The notes under the pieces are model-generated. The model searched no databases and had not been told where the DNA came from. It saw only the letters and a list, made by a program, of their open reading frames with translations. Shown here in pieces: positions 13,643 through 20,063 of a stretch of DNA of 20,779 bases; position 1 is the stretch's first letter; each line of letters starts with the position of its first letter. The stretch lies in contig DCOU01000119.1 of the NCBI GenBank assembly GCA_002322525.1, forward strand, positions 1-20,779, given 5' to 3'. The position numbers and the translations under genes are program-made. The DNA is from Candidatus Omnitrophica bacterium UBA1562. GTDB taxonomy: Bacteria > Omnitrophota > Gorgyraeia > Gygaellales > Profunditerraquicolaceae.

Positions 13643-13694
13643 GTATTACTTCGGGATCCCGAAGTAATACTTTGTAGAGAATTTCATTCGGGAT
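13643..13694 (+). promoter_or_regulatory. Perfect palindrome with a competing third arm in the lysS leader
   Basis: GTATTACTTCGGGA (13643-13656) and its exact complement (13657-13670) make a 28-bp perfect palindrome. TTCGGGAT recurs at 13687-13694, just before the lysS ATG, and could pair with ATCCCGAA (13656-13663) instead. Its GGGA is the only candidate ribosome binding site. Regulation by alternative pairing is inference; a T-box is not seen. Confidence 0.6.
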
Positions 13695-13700
13695 AAAACT

Positions 13701-15206
13701 ATGGAATTAAGCGAGATTATTGCCCAAAGAAAGGCAAAATTTGAGCGTCTTTCGGCAAAAGGCGCAAATTTATATTATAATCAGCCTTTCACCGGCCGTA
13801 TCAATATTGGCGAAGCCCGGCAAAATTTTCAGGAAGGAAGGTCGATAAATATTGCCGGTCGGATTATAGCTAGGCGTTCTCATGGTAAGGCGGTCTTTCT
13901 GGATTTGAAAGACTCTACCGGCAAAATTCAACTTTATCTTAGGTTAGACTTTGTGGGAGAGGAAAAATTCAATACCTTGGAAGATATTGATATTGCGGAT
14001 ATCATAAGCGTAAAAGGTGAACTATTTAAGACCCATGCGGGTGAGCTTACGGTTAAAGCAGAGGACTTCGTGGTTTTGGCCAAGGCCTTAAGGCCGCTTC
14101 CGGAGAAATGGCACGGCTTAAAAGATGTGGAATTACGTTACCGCCAGCGTTATTTAGATTTAATTGCTAATGAAGAGGTAGGGAAGGTATTTTTGATGCG
14201 CTCGCGGATTATTCGAACAATAAGGAATTTTTTGGACGATAAAGGTTTCCTGGAAGTAGAGACACCGATGATGCATCCTATACCCGGGGGTGCCGCCGGA
14301 CGGCCTTTTAAAACACACCATAATGAATATGATTCGGATTTATACCTAAGGATTGCTCCGGAGTTATATCTTAAGCAGCTTTTGGTGGGCGGACTGGATA
14401 AGGTCTATGAGATAAACCGCAGTTTCCGCAACGAAGGCGTATCCACAAAACACAATCCGGAATTTACCATGCTGGAGGTTTACCGGGCTTACGCAAATTA
14501 TGAAGATATGATGCAATTAGCCGAAGAGCTCATTATTTATGTAGCCAAAGAAGTATTGGGGGATTTAAGTTTTCTTTATCAGGGGAAAACCGTAGAGTTA
14601 AGCCCGCCCTGGCAAAGACGTTCCTTTGCCGAGCTCGTAAAAGAAAAATTTGGTATCGAGCCGGACGATGAGGCGCCGGTTATGTTAAAGAAACTACAGA
14701 GTAAAGGGTTCACCCAGGGTGCGGGCTCGCTTACCCGCTCGCAGGTTGCCAAGCTCATCGAAGATATATTAGAGCAGGATATGAACCCCGTTAGAAATAC
14801 CAAAGCTATAACAGGTGAAGGAAAAATTTCTAACGGGGTGAATGTTACTCCAGTATTTGTTACGGATTATTTTACCAATTTATGCCCTTTGGCTAAGACC
14901 AAGAAAGACAACTCTCTAATTTCAGAAAGATTTGAGTTATATGTAGCGGGTTTAGAAATAGGCAATGCTTATTCAGAATTAAATGACCCCATAGAACAGA
15001 AGAGGCGCTTTGAGGTCGAGATTAAAGAGATGGGAACCGATGAGAAGAAAGCGATCGACGAAGATTTTGTTTTGGCGTTGGAACATGGTATGCCGCCCGC
15101 AGGCGGTTTGGGTATAGGTATAGATAGGTTGGTAATGTTATTTACGGGTCAGCCGTCAATCAGGGATGTGATTTTATTTCCTTTGTTGAGGTCAGAACAA
15201 AAATGA
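13701..15206 (+). CDS. lysS: Lysyl-tRNA synthetase, class II
   Basis: This 501-residue enzyme charges tRNA-Lys. Seen: the N-terminal OB-fold (INIAGRIIARRSHGKAVFLDL), class II motif 1 around GFLEVETPMMHPIPGGAAGR, motif 2 (FRNEGVSTKHNPEFTMLEVY, about 240-260) and motif 3 (GLGIGIDRLVMLFTGQPSIR, about 469-488). Residues about 362-382 (NPVRNTKAITGEGKISNGVN) are coded by a 57-bp palindromic insertion between motifs 2 and 3. Removing it gives LEQDMNVTPVFVTDY, in line with the family. The frame is open throughout, so the enzyme is probably functional. The stop overlaps the next gene by ATGA. Confidence 0.96.
   Translation: MELSEIIAQRKAKFERLSAKGANLYYNQPFTGRINIGEARQNFQEGRSINIAGRIIARRSHGKAVFLDLKDSTGKIQLYLRLDFVGEEKFNTLEDIDIADIISVKGELFKTHAGELTVKAEDFVVLAKALRPLPEKWHGLKDVELRYRQRYLDLIANEEVGKVFLMRSRIIRTIRNFLDDKGFLEVETPMMHPIPGGAAGRPFKTHHNEYDSDLYLRIAPELYLKQLLVGGLDKVYEINRSFRNEGVSTKHNPEFTMLEVYRAYANYEDMMQLAEELIIYVAKEVLGDLSFLYQGKTVELSPPWQRRSFAELVKEKFGIEPDDEAPVMLKKLQSKGFTQGAGSLTRSQVAKLIEDILEQDMNPVRNTKAITGEGKISNGVNVTPVFVTDYFTNLCPLAKTKKDNSLISERFELYVAGLEIGNAYSELNDPIEQKRRFEVEIKEMGTDEKKAIDEDFVLALEHGMPPAGGLGIGIDRLVMLFTGQPSIRDVILFPLLRSEQK
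14782..14842. repeat. In-frame 57-bp palindromic insertion inside lysS
   Basis: CCCCGTTAGAAAT (14786-14798) pairs perfectly with ATTTCTAACGGGG (14826-14838). TGAA flanks both sides, 57 bp apart (14782-14785 and 14839-14842). The 53-bp core length, the codon phase and the central ATAACAGGT match the rnfB copy. Confidence 0.9.
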
Positions 15207-16393
15207 GAACTGAATTATTTATAAGCTGGCGTTATCTTATTACTAAAAGAAAAGAAAAATTTATTTCACTTATTAGTATTATTTCTATTTTAGGCATAGC
15301 TATAGGCGTGATGGCGCTTATTGTGGTTATTGGGGTAATGACTGGTTTTGACAAGGATTTACGCGATAAGATCGTTGGCAACTATTCGCATATTACGATA
15401 ACGAGCTATAAAGGCATAGATGATAAGGAATACGTTCAGATATTAAACAAGATTTCTGCCAATCCGCAAATTAAAGGCATCAGCCCTTATGTCCAGGGCC
15501 AGGTTTTAATTAAAGAAGGGAATCGATTCATTGCAGTGGGCTTAAAAGGAATAAACCCTCAAACAGAATCTTCGGTTACAAAGCTCAAAAAATACCTGAC
15601 CGCAGGCAATATGGATAGCTTAGGACAGGATAAGGTAATTATTGGCAAGGAATTAGCTTTATACTTAGGATTAGGCCTAAATTCAGACCTTACTATCTAT
15701 TCGCCTTTTGGCAAAGAACGCAATTTAAAAGTGGTAGGCATATTTAATTCGGGGATGTATGATTACGATTTAAATCTGGTATTTACTGACACCAAGACAG
15801 CACAGGATATATTAGGTTTAAATAATAAATTCAGCGCCATTGCCGTAAAATTAGATAACCTTAATTTAGCGGCTCAGGTTAAAGTTGAACTTAGCAATAT
15901 CCTGGGCTTTGATTATAATCTGAAGACCTGGATGGAGGCAAATCAGAATTTCTTTGCTGCCTTAAAATTAGAAAAACTGACCATGTTTATTATATTAACA
16001 TTAATAATCCTGGTTGCTTCTTTTAATATTATAAGCACGCTTGTGGTGATGGTGGTTGAGAAAACCAGAGATATCGGGATATTAAAAGCCATAGGCATGA
16101 CCTCTGCTAGAATTAGAAATATTTTTACTTACGAAGGTTTGATTATCGGAACTCTGGGTACTTTCTCTGGCACCGTCGGCGGGGTCCTGCTATGCGGTTT
16201 ATTAAAAAAATATCAATTTATAAAATTGCCTCAGGATATATATTATATTGATAGACTGCCGGTATCTATAGAATTCTGGCCGGATATTACTTTGATTATA
16301 CTGGCAGCAATAGCCATTATCTTGATCTCAACTATTTATCCTGCACGCAAGGCTAGCCGATTAAATCCGGTTGAAGCATTAAGGTACGAATAA
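15203..16393 (+). CDS. LolC/LolE-type lipoprotein-releasing ABC permease
   Basis: The protein has 396 residues. An N-terminal cytoplasmic and first membrane segment (SWRYLITKRKEKFISLISI, then about 20-48) is followed by a large periplasmic domain (about 50-255). Three C-terminal helices come next, with the FtsX-like motifs VVMVVEKTRDIGILKAIGM and TIYPARKASRLNPVEALRYE. With LolD it should extract lipoproteins from the inner membrane. Only one permease gene is present here, so it may form a homodimer, or a partner may lie elsewhere. It overlaps lysS by ATGA. Its stop abuts a heptamer repeat that leads into lolD. Confidence 0.92.
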   Translation: MRTELFISWRYLITKRKEKFISLISIISILGIAIGVMALIVVIGVMTGFDKDLRDKIVGNYSHITITSYKGIDDKEYVQILNKISANPQIKGISPYVQGQVLIKEGNRFIAVGLKGINPQTESSVTKLKKYLTAGNMDSLGQDKVIIGKELALYLGLGLNSDLTIYSPFGKERNLKVVGIFNSGMYDYDLNLVFTDTKTAQDILGLNNKFSAIAVKLDNLNLAAQVKVELSNILGFDYNLKTWMEANQNFFAALKLEKLTMFIILTLIILVASFNIISTLVVMVVEKTRDIGILKAIGMTSARIRNIFTYEGLIIGTLGTFSGTVGGVLLCGLLKKYQFIKLPQDIYYIDRLPVSIEFWPDITLIILAAIAIILISTIYPARKASRLNPVEALRYE

Positions 16394-16428
16394 AAGTTAT
16401 AAGTTATAAGTTATATGTTATATGTTAG
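16394..16428 (+). repeat. Heptamer tandem repeat between the permease gene and lolD
   Basis: Five heptamers (AAGTTAT three times, ATGTTAT, ATGTTAG) run from the first base after the permease stop to seven bases into lolD. The last unit supplies the lolD start ATG at 16422. No Shine-Dalgarno sequence lies in the repeat. Confidence 0.85.
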
Positions 16429-17096
16429 AAGCCAAGGGTATACACAAGGTTTATTATAACGGTAATAAACAATTAGAAGTATTGAAGGGCGTAAATTTAA
16501 GCATAGCGAAAGGTAAGTTCGTGGCCATAGTCGGGCCATCAGGTGCGGGTAAATCTACATTGCTGCATATCTTAGGCGGCTTAGATACACCGACGCAAGG
16601 TGAAGTTATTTTTGAACAAAAAGATATCTATGGCTTAAGCGATGCACAGCTTTCCAAGATAAGAAATGAAAGAATAGGTTTTGTGTTTCAGTTTTACCAT
16701 TTGTTATCGGAATTTACGGTCTGGGAAAATGTATCTATGCCTGCTTTGGTTAGTTACGAGTTACGAGTTACGAGTTACGAGTTAAGGAAAAGGGCTTTGG
16801 AAATTCTGGAAAACGTAGGTTTAAACCAGAGATTAACGCATTTTCCCAGCCAGCTTTCCGGAGGAGAACAGCAGAGAGTGGCGATTGCGCGCGCGTTGAT
16901 AAATAAGCCAGGCTTGCTTTTATGCGATGAGCCTACGGGTAATCTCGATTCTAAAAACAGCGATGAGATAATTGCATTGGTGAAAAAAATAAATCTGGAA
17001 AATCAGATGTCCGTAGTTTTAGTAACGCATAATGCAGAATTAGCAAAGACGGCCCAGGTTGTATATCATTTGAGAGACGGGGTATTGGTGAATTAA
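16422..17096 (+). CDS. lolD: LolD-type ABC transporter ATPase
   Basis: The protein has 224 residues and powers the adjacent permease. Seen: Walker A GPSGAGKST, Q-loop FQFYHLL, signature LSGGEQQRVAIARAL, Walker B LLLCDEPTGNLD and the switch VTHN. Residues about 111-122 (SYELRVTSYELR) are coded by a heptamer tandem repeat in the helical domain just after ENVSMPAL, where homologues have an unrelated charged segment. The core motifs are untouched, so the enzyme should work. The start codon itself is in a different heptamer repeat. Confidence 0.93.
   Translation: MLEAKGIHKVYYNGNKQLEVLKGVNLSIAKGKFVAIVGPSGAGKSTLLHILGGLDTPTQGEVIFEQKDIYGLSDAQLSKIRNERIGFVFQFYHLLSEFTVWENVSMPALVSYELRVTSYELRKRALEILENVGLNQRLTHFPSQLSGGEQQRVAIARALINKPGLLLCDEPTGNLDSKNSDEIIALVKKINLENQMSVVLVTHNAELAKTAQVVYHLRDGVLVN
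16752..16786 (+). repeat. In-frame heptamer tandem repeat inside lolD
   Basis: Four exact AGTTACG units (16752-16779) and one imperfect AGTTAAG (16780-16786). Translation cycles through SYELRVT. It sits in a variable part of the helical domain. Confidence 0.9.
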
Positions 17097-17189
17097 GTGT
17101 ATAAGTTTATAAGTGTGTAAGTGTGTAAGAGAAAACTTACAAACTTTACACTTAGACACTTTACACTCCGAGCGACGAAAGGAGCGAGA
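17095..17189. repeat. 4+4 octamer hairpin before ilvE, with ribosome binding site
   Basis: Four direct octamers (AAGTGTAT, AAGTTTAT, AAGTGTGT twice; 17095-17126), a short spacer, then four inverted octamers (AAACTTAC to CACTTTAC; 17133-17164). An end block ACTCCGAGCGAC...GGAGCGAG follows, carrying AAGGAG five bases before the ilvE ATG. The first unit overlaps the lolD stop codon. Near copy at 18058-18151. Confidence 0.9.
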
Positions 17190-18059
17190 ATGAAGGTTTA
17201 TATCAATGGCAAGTTTTATGAAAAAAAGGAAGCCAAAATTTCTGTGTTTGACCACGGGCTTTTATACGGCGACGGCGTATTTGAAGGAATACGTTCCTAT
17301 AATCGTTTGGTTTTTAAGTTGAAGGAGCACATTGACAGGCTTTTCGAATCAGCGCATACCATAATGCTTAAGGTCCCCTTTCCTCGAGAGCAAATTATAA
17401 AGGCAGTTATCTTAACCTTAAAAGAGAACAATCTTAAGGACGCATATGTACGGCTTGTGGTTACGCGCGGCGAAGGAGATCTGGGGCTTGACCCGCGTAA
17501 ATGCGAAGGAAAAGCTGCAATCATAATCATTGCCGATAAAATAGCCTTATATCCTCAAGAATTCTATAAAAAGGGCTTAGAAATTATTACTGTGCCCACC
17601 ATAAGAAATCTTCCCGAGGCGCTGAATCCCCAGATAAAATCCTTGAACTACCTGAATAATATCCTGGCAAAGATTGAGGCAACAAATATGGGTTACGAAG
17701 AGGCGATTATGTTGGATTCGTTGGGTTATGTGGCAGAATGCACAGGCGATAACATTTTTATTACCAAGTCCAATCATCTCTATACGCCTCCGCAATGCAT
17801 GGGGACTTTAAGAGGAATTACGCGTGATACAGTTTTAGAGATTGCCAGAAGAGACAAGATTCCGGTGCATGAGCATGTGCTTACGCGTCATGAAGTGTAT
17901 ATTTCCGATGAATGTTTTTTAACCGGTACGGCTGCAGAGATTATACCGGTGGTAAAGGTCGATGGCCGTGTTATCGGTGACGGTAAACCTGGTAAGATTA
18001 CTCTCAGCTTGACAAAGAAGTTTAAAGAGCTGACCAAAAGAGAGGGAGTTAAATATTAG
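17190..18059 (+). CDS. ilvE: Class IV PLP aminotransferase, branched-chain type
   Basis: This 289-residue enzyme is likely to carry out the last transamination of Leu, Ile and Val. Seen: FDHGLLYGDGVFEGIRSY, RLVVTRGEGDLGLDPR, IKSLNYLNNILAKIEA with Lys150 as the probable PLP lysine, CTGDNIFI, and FLTGTAAEIIPV. D-amino-acid aminotransferase or aminodeoxychorismate lyase are related alternatives, but YGDGVFEGIR and SLNYLNN favour the branched-chain group. The ATG at 17190 is chosen because AAGGAG lies five bases before it. A GTG start 23 codons upstream would translate the repeat. Confidence 0.88.
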   Translation: MKVYINGKFYEKKEAKISVFDHGLLYGDGVFEGIRSYNRLVFKLKEHIDRLFESAHTIMLKVPFPREQIIKAVILTLKENNLKDAYVRLVVTRGEGDLGLDPRKCEGKAAIIIIADKIALYPQEFYKKGLEIITVPTIRNLPEALNPQIKSLNYLNNILAKIEATNMGYEEAIMLDSLGYVAECTGDNIFITKSNHLYTPPQCMGTLRGITRDTVLEIARRDKIPVHEHVLTRHEVYISDECFLTGTAAEIIPVVKVDGRVIGDGKPGKITLSLTKKFKELTKREGVKY

Positions 18060-18151
18060 TGTGTAAGTTTGTAAGTGTGTAAGTTTGTAACTGAAAACTT
18101 AGAAACTTTACACTTAAACACTTTACACTCCGAGCGACAGGAGGAGCGAGG
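18058..18151. repeat. 4+4 octamer hairpin before mcsA, near copy of the one before ilvE
   Basis: Four direct octamers (AGTGTGTA and AGTTTGTA alternating, 18058-18089), a spacer, then four inverted octamers (AAACTTAG to CACTTTAC, 18095-18126). The end block ACTCCGAGCGAC..GGAGCGAG holds AGGAGGAG five bases before the mcsA ATG. The first unit overlaps the ilvE stop. The right half matches the ilvE copy almost base for base. Confidence 0.9.
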
Positions 18152-18670
18152 ATGTTATGCGATATTTGCGGTAAAAATCCTGCAACCGTACATTTGACTG
18201 AAATCATCGATAACCAGATGAACGAACTTCATCTTTGTGAACAGTGTGCTCATCAGAAGAGTTTACAAATGGAACAACAGTTCGGCCTGAGCGAACTTTT
18301 AGGAGGGTTGGTTGAGTTTGAGAAACCCACTAAAGGAAAAGAGGACGCTGTTAGCATTAAATGCGCAAATTGCGGGCTTACCTATGCTGACTTTAAAAAG
18401 ATCGGACGGCTCGGATGCGGTGAATGTTATAGTACATTCAAAAAATACCTCGGGCCCCTATTAAAGAAAATCCATGGTTCAATCCTTCATTTTGGCAAGT
18501 CTCCGTTTAGGGTGGTCAGAGTTTTGGACAAAAGAGGAGATTTGCAAGCCCTGCGAAACCAACTGCAGAAAGCAATTGAAACCGAGTCATTTGAGGAGGC
18601 AGCCAGGATCCGCGATAAAATAAAAGAGTTAGAAAGAAAACAATCGCAAAATGGAGCCCACCCGGGCTAA
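18152..18670 (+). CDS. mcsA: McsA-like zinc-finger activator of the arginine kinase
   Basis: The protein has 172 residues. Four Cys pairs are seen (CDIC, CEQC, CANC and CGEC), forming two zinc-binding units typical of McsA, and a C-terminal UVR motif (LRNQLQKAIETESFEEAARI) follows. McsA activates McsB and helps deliver substrates to ClpC. The last residues (NGAHPG) and the stop codon come from a GCCC-x-GGGC hairpin repeat, so the C-terminus has been altered by an element. The usual ctsR repressor gene is absent in front; an aminotransferase lies there instead. Confidence 0.9.
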   Translation: MLCDICGKNPATVHLTEIIDNQMNELHLCEQCAHQKSLQMEQQFGLSELLGGLVEFEKPTKGKEDAVSIKCANCGLTYADFKKIGRLGCGECYSTFKKYLGPLLKKIHGSILHFGKSPFRVVRVLDKRGDLQALRNQLQKAIETESFEEAARIRDKIKELERKQSQNGAHPG

Positions 18671-18910
18671 AGTCCGGCGTTCCTAAGGGCGGAATACTCA
18701 ATGAGGCCAAGACTTACGGAAGTGCATAAGCACGACGTAAGTCGTTTGGTCGAATTGATCCTGTGCTTACGCAGAAAATTTCTTTGAAATTTTCAAGTGT
18801 TTAAGCGCGGGATCTATGCAAACGATACTCAAGCAGCCACAACTTATCCGCGCCTAAAGGGCGCAGGTTTACAGGCCGCGGAGTATAATAACGGCTCATA
18901 AGGAAAAGAC
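18655..18910. repeat. Structured gap between mcsA and mcsB
   Basis: There is no gene in this gap of about 240 bases, but several stems are: AGCCC/GGGCT (18655-18659 with 18664-18668, covering the mcsA stop); GACTTACG/CGTAAGTC (18711-18718 with 18736-18743) enclosing GTGC/GCAC; a bulged stem 18757-18814 built from GATCC/GGATC, GCTTA/TAAGC and GAAAATTTC/GAAATTTTC; and GCGCC/GGCGC (18850-18864). TATAAT occurs at 18884-18889 without a good -35 box. This could be a repeat cluster like that at 1-400 or a structured RNA leader for mcsB. Confidence 0.65.
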
Positions 18911-19960
18911 ATGAAACTAAATGACCTCGTAAATCATAGCAGCGAATGGCTGAAAGGCAGCGGCCCTAATTCCGATATTGTTATTTCCAGCCGTATACGC
19001 TTAGCCAGAAATTTGGATAAAATTCCTTTTCCGCACTGGGCAAACAAAAAACAAAGCGAGGGAGTGCTCAATGCGATTACAGAGGCGGCAGGTAAAGTAG
19101 ATTATCTGAAATCTACCGCGACCTTTAATTTAGCAGATTTAGACAGCGTAGATAAACAGTTCTTAATTGAAAGGCACCTGATGTCTTATGAACACGGCCA
19201 GAGAGCAAATCACAAGGCAGTCATAATTGACAATGAAGAGATATTAGCAATAATGATTAACGAAGAAGACCATATCAGGATGCAGGTGATGCAGTCGGGT
19301 TTTAATCTTTTCGAGGCCTGGAATATTATTGATAAGATAGACGATTGTCTGGCCAAAGAGTTAAATTTTGCTTTTTTGGCAGATTGGGGTTATTTGACTG
19401 CCTGTCCTACAAATACCGGTACGGGTATGCGCGGTTCAGCGATGTTGCATCTGCCTGCATTGGTAATGACAACCCAGATCAGTCGCGTCCTGGCTGCTAT
19501 TTCCAAGTTAAGTTTTACTACGCGCGGCCTATATGGTGAAGGCACACAAGCAACAGGCAATTTTTTTCAGGTATCGAATCAGGTTTCTTTGGGCCATAGC
19601 GAAGGCGATATTATTGAAAATATTAATGGCTTGATTAGGCGGATTATTGAGCAGGAAAGCCAGGCAAGAGAGATGATGTTATCCCGAAATAGGGCGGTAT
19701 TAGAAGATAGAATCAACCGCAGTTTCGGAATACTGAAGAGCGCACATATTATAACGAGCCAGGAAACTATTGAGTTATTATCGATGGTAAGATTGGGTTG
19801 CGACCTGGGGATGATTAAGGACCTCGACCGGCGCACAATAAATGAGTTATTTATTATTACCCAGCCTGCGCATCTACAGAAAATAGAGAATAAAAAGCTT
19901 TCTAGCCAGGAAAGGGATGTAAAGAGAGCAGAGTTGATTAGGAGCAGATTAAAAATATAA
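18911..19960 (+). CDS. mcsB: Protein-arginine kinase McsB
   Basis: This 349-residue guanidino kinase-fold enzyme phosphorylates arginines on proteins and so marks them for ClpCP. Seen: VISSRIRLARNLDKIPFP (nucleotide binding), MINEEDHIRMQVMQSGFNL (catalytic loop), TACPTNTGTGMRGSAMLHLPAL, and TRGLYGEGTQATGNFFQVSNQ. The length is normal and nothing is missing. AGGA stands six bases before the ATG. The large structured gap before it is unusual for a gene normally packed next to mcsA. Confidence 0.95.
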   Translation: MKLNDLVNHSSEWLKGSGPNSDIVISSRIRLARNLDKIPFPHWANKKQSEGVLNAITEAAGKVDYLKSTATFNLADLDSVDKQFLIERHLMSYEHGQRANHKAVIIDNEEILAIMINEEDHIRMQVMQSGFNLFEAWNIIDKIDDCLAKELNFAFLADWGYLTACPTNTGTGMRGSAMLHLPALVMTTQISRVLAAISKLSFTTRGLYGEGTQATGNFFQVSNQVSLGHSEGDIIENINGLIRRIIEQESQAREMMLSRNRAVLEDRINRSFGILKSAHIITSQETIELLSMVRLGCDLGMIKDLDRRTINELFIITQPAHLQKIENKKLSSQERDVKRAELIRSRLKI

Positions 19961-20045
19961 GTGTCAATGTGTCAATGTGTCAATGTGTCAAAGAAAAGGT
20001 TTAACTTTGATACCCTGATACTTTGATACTCTGACACAAACGAGT
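19961..20045. repeat. 4+4 octamer hairpin between mcsB and clpC
   Basis: Four direct octamers (GTGTCAAT three times, then GTGTCAAA; 19961-19992), a 13-base spacer, then four inverted octamers (TTTGATAC, CCTGATAC, TTTGATAC, TCTGACAC; 20006-20037). The repeat begins on the base after the mcsB stop. Unit sequence differs from the two upstream copies, but the layout is the same. Confidence 0.9.
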
Positions 20046-20063
20046 TTATCTAAGGAGGAAGTA

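Noticed and set aside
13621..13700. T-box riboswitch before lysS
   Set aside because: The leader is only about 77 bases, without the specifier loop or T-box sequence.
17121..17189. GTG start that would lengthen the aminotransferase by 23 residues
   Set aside because: It lies inside the octamer hairpin; the ATG at 17190 has AAGGAG at ideal spacing and gives the family's normal N-terminus.
18884..18889. TATAAT before mcsB as a promoter
   Set aside because: No acceptable -35 box stands 15-19 bases upstream and there is no extended -10; kept only as a note.
17095..20037. Octamer arrays as CRISPR
   Set aside because: Units are 7-8 bp, directly adjacent without unique spacers, and no cas genes are in the window.
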